From: Planctomycetota bacterium
GTDB taxonomy: Bacteria; Planctomycetota; Planctomycetia; Pirellulales; Pirellulaceae
DNA length: 13,584 nt
Direction: 5' to 3'
NCBI GenBank assembly: GCA_026692885.1
Contig: JAPLNJ010000407.1
Coordinates: 1 to 13,584, forward strand
Below are positions 1 through 9,319 of the stretch, one piece after another (the stretch's first letter is position 1; each line of letters starts with the position of its first letter). The notes under the pieces were generated by a model that saw only the letters and a list, made by a program, of their open reading frames with translations, did no database searches and was not told the origin of the DNA. Made by a program: the position numbers and the translations under genes.

Positions 1-51
1 CGACATGTCATCACGGCGGAGCGTGATGACCACTTTGAAAACCCGACAGTT
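1..51. repeat. Palindromic interspersed repeat, copy 1 (cut by window edge)
   Basis: The left edge carries an 8-bp hairpin, TCATCACG at 8-15 and CGTGATGA at 22-29, with loop GCGGAG. It is followed by a conserved flank ending in CCCGACAGTT. The whole 51-bp block recurs on the opposite strand at 9545-9594 with about 46 of 51 positions identical and one single-base gap, so the match extends well beyond the hairpin. This is a REP-like dispersed repeat. The element may continue left of the window. Bases 52-133 hold nothing I can name. Confidence 0.75.
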
Positions 52-133
52 ATTGATGCGCCGACCCCGGACTGACGGACGACGTCGGGAACTAATTTCG
101 GCACACGTTGCCAGGGTGGATGGTCTCTCTGCG

Positions 134-883
134 TCAGCGTCCTTCGCTTAAGCGATCGCCCAAGAAGTCGTCCAATTCCGGGATGGCGTAGATTTTTCGC
201 GCCGTCTCCTCGAAGGGATACTCCACACGACGAAACCGGACGGTGCGATCCTCCAAAATCGCGTAGCAGGAACGCGTGTCTCCATCGCGTGGCTGCCCGA
301 CGCTGCCGACATTGACCATGACCTTCTCGCGGCCAAGATGGTACACCCCACCGAGTTGGTCCGGGCGGAGGAAACTGCCGTTGGCCGCAAAGATACCAGG
401 AACGTGCGTGTGGCCCTGGAAACAGTACTGTTCCACCACGGAGAAGATTTTTTCCAACTTGCGAGGATTGTGTACATCTTCCGGGAACACATACTCGTTG
501 AGCGGATTCCTCGGCGACCCGTGCACGAACATAAAACCGTCCTCGCACCAGTTCCGGGGCAATTCGCAGAGGAAGTTCCAACGTTTCAGATTCTGCTCGG
601 GGTTGTCTGTCGCGCTCTCCAATTGCTCTCGCGTCCAGAAAATCGCCCGTTCGGCCCCGGCGCTGAAACCCTCGGGATCGAACAGTGCCCCTTGGTCATG
701 GTTGCCCAGTACGGCGCCTTGGAATCCCATGACCAGGTCAATGCACTCACTCGGGTTGGGGCCGTAGCCGACAATGTCCCCCAGACAGAAGATTTCCGTC
801 ACGTCCTGCGACGCAATATCAGCCAGGACCGCGGTGAGGGCTTCGATATTCGCGTGGATGTCGCTGACAATTGCCCGTTTCAA
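134..883 (-). CDS. Calcineurin-like metallophosphoesterase (paralogue 1)
   Basis: A 249-residue predicted phosphodiesterase of the calcineurin-like superfamily, the compact bacterial type. The metal-binding set is complete: D8 and H10 in SDIHAN, D36 in CLGDIVGYGP, N61/H62 in GNHD, H121 in HGSP, and H158/H160 in GHTH. There is no signal peptide or membrane segment, so it is probably cytoplasmic. The start is TTG (883-881), supported by AAGGA at 892-896 with an 8-nt spacing and by alignment with the upstream paralogue. It lies 16 bp downstream of that paralogue's stop, so the two are almost certainly cotranscribed. The paralogues share well over half of their residues by eye, including the C-terminal LGDRL..GR. 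The substrate cannot be told from sequence; the family includes cyclic-nucleotide and other phosphodiesterases. Confidence 0.9.
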   Translation of the reverse strand: MKRAIVSDIHANIEALTAVLADIASQDVTEIFCLGDIVGYGPNPSECIDLVMGFQGAVLGNHDQGALFDPEGFSAGAERAIFWTREQLESATDNPEQNLKRWNFLCELPRNWCEDGFMFVHGSPRNPLNEYVFPEDVHNPRKLEKIFSVVEQYCFQGHTHVPGIFAANGSFLRPDQLGGVYHLGREKVMVNVGSVGQPRDGDTRSCYAILEDRTVRFRRVEYPFEETARKIYAIPELDDFLGDRLSEGR

Positions 884-891
884 ACTGCAAT

Positions 892-896
892 TCCTT
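892..896 (-). promoter_or_regulatory. Shine-Dalgarno site for the TTG start at 883
   Basis: AAGGA on the minus strand, 8 nt before TTG. It sits in the 16-bp gap between the two phosphoesterase genes and fixes the downstream start. Confidence 0.65.
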
Positions 897-899
897 GGT

Positions 900-1652
900 C
901 TAGCGACCGGCGTGCAAGCGGTCGCCTAGCATGTTGTCCAGACTATCGATGGCATAGATCTTGTTAGCGACCGTGTCGATCGGGTACTCCACGCGGCGAA
1001 ACACGACTCGGTCGTCGTCCAGGATGACGTAACAGGATCGCGGATCGCAATCGCGTGGCTGCCCCACCGAGCCCACGTTGATCATAGTCTTCTGTCCGGT
1101 GAGACGGTACTCATAGTTACAATCTTCCGGGGTGATGAACTCCAACTGCGACGTAAACACGCCGGGGATGTGGGTGTGCCCCTGGAAACAGTACCGGTCG
1201 ATGAGGTTGAACAGTGCGTTCATCTTGCGGTGATTGTAGACGTCCTCGGGGAATACGTACTCGCTGGTCGGTTCTCGCGGCGAGCCGTGGACGAACAGCA
1301 GACCCTCTTCTGCTCGTGTGCGCGGCAACTCGCCCAGGAAATCCCAACGGGCGTTGACTTTGGCCGGCCCGCCCGGGCCGACATCGAGCTGCTCGCGGGT
1401 CCAGTACACGGCGCGTAGGGCCACCGGATTGAATCCGTCCGGGTCAAACAGCGACGCTTGATCGTGGTTGCCGAGGATACATACCCGGCAGTGTTGGATG
1501 ATTTCGTCCAGACATTCGCAGGGGTTGGGGCCGTAGCCGACCACATCGCCAAGGCAGTAGATCTCCGAGACCCCTTGGCTGCGAATGTCGTCGAACACCA
1601 CGCGCAAGGCTTCCAGGTTGGCGTGGACATCGCTAATCAGTGCGCGTTTCAA
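900..1652 (-). CDS. Calcineurin-like metallophosphoesterase (paralogue 2)
   Basis: A 250-residue metallophosphoesterase, first gene of a tandem pair. Metal ligands: D8/H10 (SDVHAN), D36 (CLGDVVGYGP), N62/H63 (GNHD), H122 (HGSP), H159/H161 (GHTH). All are intact, so an active enzyme is expected. I chose the TTG at 1652: it has AAAAGGG 9 nt upstream and gives an N-terminus (KRALISDVHAN) that aligns exactly with the downstream paralogue, which also starts with TTG. An ATG at 1676 would add eight residues but has no clear ribosome binding site. The protein carries extra cysteines compared with paralogue 1, such as C45, C47, C55 and C58. Its likely role is cytoplasmic hydrolysis of a phosphodiester or phosphomonoester; substrate unknown. 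It is separated from the upstream synthase gene by about 150 bp. Confidence 0.9.
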   Translation of the reverse strand: MKRALISDVHANLEALRVVFDDIRSQGVSEIYCLGDVVGYGPNPCECLDEIIQHCRVCILGNHDQASLFDPDGFNPVALRAVYWTREQLDVGPGGPAKVNARWDFLGELPRTRAEEGLLFVHGSPREPTSEYVFPEDVYNHRKMNALFNLIDRYCFQGHTHIPGVFTSQLEFITPEDCNYEYRLTGQKTMINVGSVGQPRDCDPRSCYVILDDDRVVFRRVEYPIDTVANKIYAIDSLDNMLGDRLHAGR

Positions 1653-1661
1653 GCCTGACAA

Positions 1662-1668
1662 CCCTTTT
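1662..1668 (-). promoter_or_regulatory. Shine-Dalgarno site favouring the TTG start at 1652
   Basis: AAAAGGG on the minus strand lies 9 nt before TTG 1652. It would fall inside the coding region if the ATG at 1676 were used, so it argues for the shorter protein. Confidence 0.6.
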
Positions 1669-1741
1669 GTTGACATTAGTTCTGCAACGGACGCCCACCC
1701 GATGGTTGAGCTATTCCGCGTGCCATAACTCCAAACCGCTT

Positions 1742-1771
1742 AATATAATGCGGCAGGCCAAATCCACGCAA
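1742..1771 (-). promoter_or_regulatory. Possible sigma70-type promoter for the phosphoesterase pair
   Basis: On the minus strand, TTGCGT (1771-1766) and TATATT (1747-1742) are separated by 18 nt in the gap after the synthase gene. This local AT-rich patch stands out in GC-rich surroundings and would give a leader of about 80 nt. Only loose consensus supports it, and read-through from the synthase gene is the alternative. Confidence 0.25.
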
Positions 1772-1803
1772 GGACCCGGCAGATGAGGTTCGAAGAAGTC
1801 GGA

Positions 1804-5187
<3,384 letters not shown>

Positions 5188-5265
5188 CTAAGCCTTCAGC
5201 GTACCACGCAGGCTGTTCGCAGCAAGCCGGTGTATGCTCCCGACGGATACGGCGGGTAGCCCCGA

Positions 5266-5934
5266 TCATCCTCCCCCGCCTTGCCGGCGCAGCATTCCGG
5301 CGTCATTAGCTTGCCACACCTGTCTGGTTTCCACCTCCAGCGCGGTCAACCAACCGCCGCCAAAACAACATGTGTCGATATCTACCAAGTACCCCAAGTC
5401 CAGAATTTCGCCGTTGGCCAGTGGGGTGTGTCCCACGATGGCCGTTTTGCCGGACACGTGGGGACCGGGCAGGTGCCTGGTCAGATGCATCCAGAGTACT
5501 ACAGGCTCAGGCTGTTGGTCTAGCGGCAGGGTCGACACGTAATTCGCATGCACGAAGAAATACTGCCGCGTTTCATAGCATCGGCGACTTGCGCGAAGGA
5601 ACTCCAGGTGCGTTGGCGGCAGATCTTCCAGACTGCCGCCGTAGCTATCCACCGTCTCGCGCCCACCGTATTGGAGCCACTGTGGCCGCAGTGTGGTAGA
5701 CGCCAGACATTGCAGCAGCATCTGCTCGTGATTGCCGAGCAGGACCACCAACTGACACTGCTCGCCCAGGACCAGCAGCTGTTCCAAGACATCGCGGGTA
5801 TCGGGGCCGCGGTCAATGTAGTCGCCTAAGATCACCAACCGGTCGTCCGGCTGAGGGACGATGGCGGCCAGCAGCGTGGCAAGCGCCCGAGCGCAGCCAT
5901 GAATGTCGCCGACAGCAATCGTGCGGGCGTCCAT
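5266..5934 (-). CDS. PPP-family serine/threonine-type phosphoesterase
   Basis: A 222-residue member of the PPP phosphatase family, in the bacterial group that includes PrpA/PrpB and ApaH relatives. Motifs in order: GDIHG 9-13 (D10, H12), GDYIDRG 37-43 (D38, D41, R42), GNHE 67-70, H129, and GHT 168-170, followed by IDTCCFGGGWLTALE, typical of the family's C-terminus. Expected activity is metal-dependent dephosphorylation of a phosphoprotein or a small phosphate ester; which one is unknown. I chose ATG 5934 because AGGA lies at 5945-5948, 10 nt upstream. An in-frame TTG at 5976 would begin inside a strong terminator hairpin and adds nothing conserved. Its ribosome binding site begins only 7 nt after the terminator's T-run, so little room remains for a private promoter. 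The tail ends in a low-complexity GGGG. Confidence 0.9.
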   Translation of the reverse strand: MDARTIAVGDIHGCARALATLLAAIVPQPDDRLVILGDYIDRGPDTRDVLEQLLVLGEQCQLVVLLGNHEQMLLQCLASTTLRPQWLQYGGRETVDSYGGSLEDLPPTHLEFLRASRRCYETRQYFFVHANYVSTLPLDQQPEPVVLWMHLTRHLPGPHVSGKTAIVGHTPLANGEILDLGYLVDIDTCCFGGGWLTALEVETRQVWQANDAGMLRRQGGGG

Positions 5935-5955
5935 AAGGTCTCTGTCCTGCGCAAC

Positions 5956-5993
5956 AAAAAAGCGGTCTGCCCGCAAGGTTCGGGCAGACCGCT
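5956..5993 (-). terminator. Intrinsic terminator of the cysteine-rich protein gene
   Basis: A perfect 13-bp stem (5961-5973 with 5981-5993) encloses the 7-nt loop at 5974-5980. On the minus strand it is followed by a run of six T residues (5961-5956). It begins 29 nt after the stop codon of the cysteine-rich gene. A smaller 6-bp stem, TTAGCC/GGCTAA at 6001-6016, lies between stop and terminator. It also sits just before the phosphatase ribosome binding site, so read-through would act as that gene's leader. Confidence 0.9.
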
Positions 5994-6022
5994 GACCAGC
6001 TTAGCCTGGAGGCTAATTCAAC

Positions 6023-6913
6023 TTAGCGGATCACGCTGGTGCTCGCGGGCACCACATGCCGTCGGCTCTGCAAAAAAGCGGAAGGATCCACCACCGGAGC
6101 CGGAGGCGCCGGAGTGTTCTCTTTCGCTTCAGCTGCCGGAGCCGGGGCCGGAGCCGCAGAGCCACAAGCAGGAGCTGCACAGCTGGGGGCGGCGCCACAC
6201 TTGGCTTCGCACTTCGCCGCACAACCGTTGTTGCAAGCGGGCTTGCAGCCCTTATTGCAACCAAAGATCCGGTCCAGCAGGCCGGGACCGCAGCAGCGCT
6301 TCGCAGCGCAACCGCAGGACGGCTTCGCAGCGCAACCGGCGGGCTTGGCTTCGCAACCGCAAGCGGGCTTCGCAGCGCAACCAGCGGGCTTGGCTTCGCA
6401 ACCGCAAGCGGGCTTCGCAGCGCAACCGGGGTCACGCGGCTTCGCGGCGCAGGCGGGCTTCGCGGCGCAGGCGGGCTTCGCAGCGCAACCGGGGTCGCAC
6501 GGCTTAGCGGCACAAGCCGGCTTCGCAGCGCAGCCCCGCGGGGTGCAACCCTTGTCGGCACAACCGCAACGATTGCAGCGAGGTGCCTTCTTGCAGCAGG
6601 AGCTGCACTTGTCAGCGCACCCATCCGTGCACCGGCTGGCGGAACTGCCACAGCTGCGGCAGATCAGCGGAGTCCGGCACTTGGGAGCGCAGACGGCCTT
6701 CGTGCGACAGCCGTTGCTCGTGCAACCGGCTTTCGCTTCGCAGCCGCAGGCAGGTGCCGCTTTTTCAGCACAACCACTCTTGGCCGCGCAGCCATTGGCT
6801 TCGCAGCCGCAACCACTAGCTCCGAGCATCCGGTCCAATAGATCGAAACCGAAGCCCTGGGTGCTCAGGCCGAGGCCGAGCACCAACGATGCAAAAAGAA
6901 TGTTCCACTTCAT
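6023..6913 (-). CDS. Secreted, highly cysteine-rich repeat protein
   Basis: A 296-residue protein with 46 cysteines, all between residues 35 and 250 (about one in five there). Residues 1-22 (KWNILFASLVLGLGLSTQGF) form a Sec-type signal peptide. A helix-like motif, LLDRMLG at 25-31, recurs as LLDRIFG at 212-218, each followed by cysteine clusters, suggesting an internal duplication. The middle (about 123-208) is built of CAAKPA and CGCEAKPAG units; the tail (251-296) is Ala/Pro-rich without cysteine. The start is ATG 6913 with AAGGAG at 6924-6929, spacing 10; a longer reading from 7054 lacks both features. No enzyme motif is visible. Planctomycete envelopes have been described as proteinaceous and cysteine-rich, so a disulfide-linked surface role is a plausible inference; metal binding is the alternative. 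A strong terminator follows. Confidence 0.85.
   Translation of the reverse strand: MKWNILFASLVLGLGLSTQGFGFDLLDRMLGASGCGCEANGCAAKSGCAEKAAPACGCEAKAGCTSNGCRTKAVCAPKCRTPLICRSCGSSASRCTDGCADKCSSCCKKAPRCNRCGCADKGCTPRGCAAKPACAAKPCDPGCAAKPACAAKPACAAKPRDPGCAAKPACGCEAKPAGCAAKPACGCEAKPAGCAAKPSCGCAAKRCCGPGLLDRIFGCNKGCKPACNNGCAAKCEAKCGAAPSCAAPACGSAAPAPAPAAEAKENTPAPPAPVVDPSAFLQSRRHVVPASTSVIR
6339..6428 (-). repeat. Two tandem 45-bp coding repeats
   Basis: Bases 6339-6383 and 6384-6428 are identical except for the last base. They encode 15-residue units of the type CAAKPACGCEAKPAG in the cysteine-rich gene. Shorter degenerate units surround them (about 6298-6540). Near-perfect identity implies recent copying by slippage or unequal crossing-over. 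The lack of stops on either strand here is a by-product of the repeat composition. Confidence 0.85.
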
Positions 6914-7455
6914 CGAGTCATGTCTCCTTTTACAATGGAACAAGGGAAATCGAACTGACGCGCCTCTCGTTTGGGCCGATGTGCCGTTGCGAGGCCGCCG
7001 ACTTGCAGTGCAGAGGCCGGGAGCTTCGTAATCGTGCTGGGTCCACTGGGCCAACAGGACCCCTCTGGGTCGACAAATTGCGGGTGGCTATCTCGGGGAA
7101 GTTGGGGCTAAACCCCTTACTCAAACGGCAGGCGGCGTCAGAACCGGTCGAGCCAATCCTTGACTCGATTTAGTCCGCCGGTTGGACTGACGAGTCACTT
7201 GGCGTCTCAAAGGCAAGCTTCTTTCCATCAAGTGACATGAACGATATCGGCCCTACCTGTAATAGCCCTTGAGACGGCGGAACCAATTTTCAGCAAATGG
7301 TTTACTGCTACGCATGTGCCGGAAATACCGGTGCCACAAGATGGCCAGATTGTGGTAAGCTATGCGTCTATCGACGGCGAAAGCTGGCGAGACTGTACGG
7401 CCGCACAGGGGCTTGGCAGTCACAGTTTGCGGTGACTTTGCGGGGATTTTCTGAT
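6914..7455. other. 542-bp divergent intergenic region with foldable segment
   Basis: This separates the minus-strand cysteine-rich gene from the plus-strand RNase HII-like gene, so both promoters should lie here; I cannot pick out a convincing -35/-10 pair. The clearest structure is at 7161-7236. TGACTCG (7161-7167) pairs with CGAGTCA (7191-7197) around an inner AGTCC/GGACT stem (7172-7188), while GTCACTTG (7194-7201) pairs with CAAGTGAC (7229-7236). The two outer stems share bases 7194-7197 and so exclude one another. A 6-bp hairpin (7418-7437) lies just before the ribosome binding site of the plus-strand gene. No tRNA or known riboswitch was recognised, and small ORFs here show no family motif. 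Confidence 0.45.
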
Positions 7456-8424
7456 ATGCCAGTTCTGATCGGAACCGACGAAGCCGGGTATGGTCCAAAC
7501 CTCGGTCCCCTGGTCATCTCGGCCACCGTCTGGCGCGTGCCGGACAAGTTGCACACCACCGACCTGTACGAGCTCCTCAACCGCGTCGTCACGCGCACTC
7601 CGCACATCGGAAGAGCAGGTGGTCCGTCCGTCGTCCTCGCCGACTCCAAAGCCATCTACAAAGCCGGCGGCAGTCTCGCCGGACTGGAGTGTGGCATCTT
7701 CTCCGCACTGGCGCTGTTGGGCCAGCGACCCACGCGCTGGCGCGACGTCTGGCAGGCGCTCGCCGCGGACAGTGCCTGGCAGTTAGCGACCGAACCCTGG
7801 TCGGTGGATTTCGACCGGCCGGTGCCACTGGATGCCGACGCCGATCACATCTCGTTGGTCAGCCAGGCCTGGCAGCAATGCTTGCAACAGACGGGCGTCG
7901 AGTTCTGCGGTCTGCGATCTGTGGCAGTGTTTCCGGACCAGTTCAATCGATACATCGATCAGCTAGGGAATAAGGCCTCGGTGTTGTCCAAGCTGACTCT
8001 GGAATTGGTGGCGCGAGAGATCCAGACCGCAGCCGATGAACCGATCCTGGTGCAATGCGACAAGCATGGCGGCAGGAACAAGTACGGTCCGCACCTGCAG
8101 CAGGCTTTCCCGGACTATCTGGTCGAGGTCTATGAGGAAACCCGCGCTCGGAGCGTCTACCGCTGGGGGACACCGCCACGCCGAGTCGAAATCCGTTTCT
8201 CGGTTCACGGCGAGCAGTTCCTGCCTTGCGCCCTGGCCTCCATGGCCTCCAAGTACCTGCGCGAGTTGGCCATGCTAGCGTTCAATGATTTCTGGGGGCG
8301 GCACGTCCCGGGGCTGAAGCCCACGGCCGGATACCCGGAAGATGCCCGCCGCTTCAAGGCGGAGATCGCCGCTTGCCAAACCCGCCTGCAGATCCCCGAC
8401 CGCAGCCTGTGGCGCAGCCGCTGA
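7456..8424 (+). CDS. Divergent RNase HII-like protein
   Basis: A 322-residue protein with the order of motifs found in type 2 ribonucleases H (RNase HII/HIII), which cut the RNA strand of RNA-DNA hybrids or at single ribonucleotides. GTDEAGYGPNLGPLV at 6-20 matches the DEAGRGPLAGP block (D8, E9). LADSKAIY at 61-68 matches the DSKKL block. D202 in QCDKHGG matches the third acidic site. ASMASKYLRELAM at 261-273 matches ASIIAKVTRDR, and GYPEDARRF at 292-300 matches the GYGT..H region. The fourth acidic position looks like E253 (HGEQ) rather than the usual Asp. It is about 100 residues longer than typical RNase HII, with the extra length at about 85-170. Start ATG 7456 has GGGGA at 7442-7446; an upstream in-frame ATG at 7297 adds only unconserved sequence. 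It is the only plus-strand gene. Confidence 0.75.
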   Translation: MPVLIGTDEAGYGPNLGPLVISATVWRVPDKLHTTDLYELLNRVVTRTPHIGRAGGPSVVLADSKAIYKAGGSLAGLECGIFSALALLGQRPTRWRDVWQALAADSAWQLATEPWSVDFDRPVPLDADADHISLVSQAWQQCLQQTGVEFCGLRSVAVFPDQFNRYIDQLGNKASVLSKLTLELVAREIQTAADEPILVQCDKHGGRNKYGPHLQQAFPDYLVEVYEETRARSVYRWGTPPRRVEIRFSVHGEQFLPCALASMASKYLRELAMLAFNDFWGRHVPGLKPTAGYPEDARRFKAEIAACQTRLQIPDRSLWRSR

Positions 8425-8458
8425 AGCAAGCGGACAGAAATTTGTTACCCGGCGTCAA

Positions 8459-8655
8459 CACTAGCCCGACGCGCTAGTGGGGAAAGGGCGCAGGAATGGG
8501 TTTGCAGAAGACCGGCAAGAGTACGAGAAAAAGTCGTAGCCGAATTCGTGAGAATTCGGGCCGCTCGCTCGCGAAACGTCGGAAGTCTCACGACTTCCGC
8601 CCGTTCCTGCGCCAGTGGGGAAACGCCGCTCTTCCTCGCTGACGCGTCAGGTTAG
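8459..8655. repeat. Composite palindromic repeat (BIME-like)
   Basis: About 197 bp with nested symmetry. The ends are inverted copies of CTAGCCCGACGCG (8461-8473, and 8655-8643 with 11 of 13 matching). Inside is an inverted pair GCGCAGGAATGGG / CCCGTTCCTGCGC, and at the centre two separate 8-bp hairpins. CCGAATTC-GTGA-GAATTCGG at 8540-8559 reads on the plus strand; CGGAAGTC-TCAC-GACTTCCG at 8580-8599 has loop GTGA when read on the minus strand. The left end also forms CACTAGC/GCTAGTG (8459-8479), and the right end contains the 12-bp palindrome CTGACGCGTCAG (8639-8650). It has no coding capacity and starts 35 bp after the RNase HII-like gene. A mobile REP/MITE-type element is the best description. 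Confidence 0.75.
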
Positions 8656-8772
8656 CCCGGATTATTCCTGAGCATCGCAGGCCGTCAGCTATTCTGCGTT
8701 CGGCCAAGATTGACCGCACGTCGTCTAACCGCGACCCAACGGAGCCTGCTGAAAAAGTCCACATGCAAGTAA

Positions 8773-8855
8773 AATGCCCCCGGCTTGCCCGGGGGATGGT
8801 TACGTTCGTTGCTACAGCGACACCCCCGGAAGACTCCAATGCCCCCGGCTTGCCC
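8773..8855. repeat. Direct repeat of AATGCCCCCGGCTTGCCC
   Basis: The 18-bp motif occurs exactly at 8773-8790 and 8838-8855. The first copy forms a 7-bp hairpin, CCCCCGG-CTTGC-CCGGGGG (8777-8795); the second lacks the closing arm and runs straight into the 137-bp inverted-repeat arm. Translations of this stretch look like repeat-derived artefacts rather than genes. Confidence 0.65.
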
Positions 8856-8857
8856 CT

Positions 8858-8994
8858 CGTCGTTATACACAACTCTTCCGCCCCAAAGGGGCATTAACAA
8901 ATCAGCCCAGGGCAAAGCGTCGCGGCGACAGCCGCGAAGCGACGCCCTGGGTACGGGATCGATTCAACACGGTAGCCCTGTAAGGGCGAAACAA
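8858..8994 (+). repeat. Left arm of a 137-bp inverted repeat
   Basis: This arm begins CGTCGTTATACACAA and ends GGGCGAAACAA. Its reverse complement recurs at 9084-9220 with equal length and roughly three quarters identity by eye, highest at both ends and in the core. The core is an imperfect palindrome whose outer stem is CCCAGGGC (8906-8913) with GCCCTGGG (8944-8951). The spacer to the other arm is 89 bp (8995-9083), and I see nothing coding in it. Confidence 0.8.
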
Positions 8995-9083
8995 AGCGAT
9001 TCATCCGACACGTATCGTTCGTCGTAAGACAAGATGGATGTAGTTCTTGACTAAGGATTGTGACGCGGTTGTGTTGCGCTGGC

Positions 9084-9220
9084 TTGTTTCGCCCCTTCAG
9101 GGCTGGCGTTCCTGATACTCCCCTAACCCAGGGCGGCGCTACGCGGCTGTCGCCGCTCCGCTCTGCCCTGGGCTGTTATGTGGCTGCCCCTATCGGGGCG
9201 AAAACTTGTGTATAACGACG
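9084..9220 (-). repeat. Right arm of the 137-bp inverted repeat
   Basis: Reverse-complement partner of 8858-8994, same length. Its own core palindrome has outer stem CCCAGGGC (9127-9134) with GCCCTGGG (9165-9172). The terminal 15 bases, TTGTGTATAACGACG at 9206-9220, match the left arm's first 15 bases exactly. Confidence 0.8.
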
Positions 9221-9229
9221 TGGGCGTTG

Positions 9230-9262
9230 CTGGGCTGTTATGTGGCTGCTCCTTCGGGGCGA
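9230..9262 (-). repeat. Partial third copy of the arm repeat
   Basis: The 20 bases CTGGGCTGTTATGTGGCTGC at 9230-9249 repeat 9168-9187 exactly. They are followed by a similar C-rich/CGGGGCGA segment. It is a truncated tandem remnant beside the right arm. Confidence 0.7.
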
Positions 9263-9271
9263 GAAGACACT

Positions 9272-9302
9272 GCGCCAGTTCAAGACTGGCGCGTCGGGCT
9301 AA
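9272..9302. repeat. REP-like hairpin after the protease stop codon
   Basis: GCGCCAGT (9272-9279) and ACTGGCGC (9285-9292) form a perfect 8-bp stem with a 5-nt loop. It is joined to the motif TTAGCCCGACGCG on the minus strand (9302-9290), the same motif that ends the element at 8459-8655. It lies 17 bp downstream of the protease stop. There is no good T-run, so it may slow or protect transcript ends rather than terminate on its own. Confidence 0.6.
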
Positions 9303-9319
9303 TGTGGACACCGCCTACG

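Noticed and set aside
5935..5976. TTG start at 5976 for the phosphatase
   Set aside because: It lies inside the terminator loop and adds 14 unconserved residues; ATG 5934 has a good ribosome binding site.
6298..6540. CRISPR-like periodic repeats
   Set aside because: The units are contiguous and in frame with coding sequence, without unique spacers; no cas genes are present.
6039..7031. Long open frames on the plus strand across the cysteine-rich gene
   Set aside because: The repeat sequence lacks stops in several frames. Only the minus-strand frame has a signal peptide, a strong ribosome binding site and a terminator.
6914..7054. Upstream start for the cysteine-rich protein
   Set aside because: It would bury the signal peptide behind 47 unlikely residues and ignore AAGGAG at 6924-6929.
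7039..7065. Possible tRNA-like GGGTCC/GGACCC stem
   Set aside because: A single short stem without cloverleaf arms or a TTC loop motif.
7297..7455. Upstream ATG for the RNase HII-like protein
   Set aside because: The added 53 residues match nothing in the family, and GGGGA supports ATG 7456.
8588..9027. Small open frames in the repeat island on both strands
   Set aside because: They consist of translated inverted and direct repeats, with no ribosome binding site or conserved domain.
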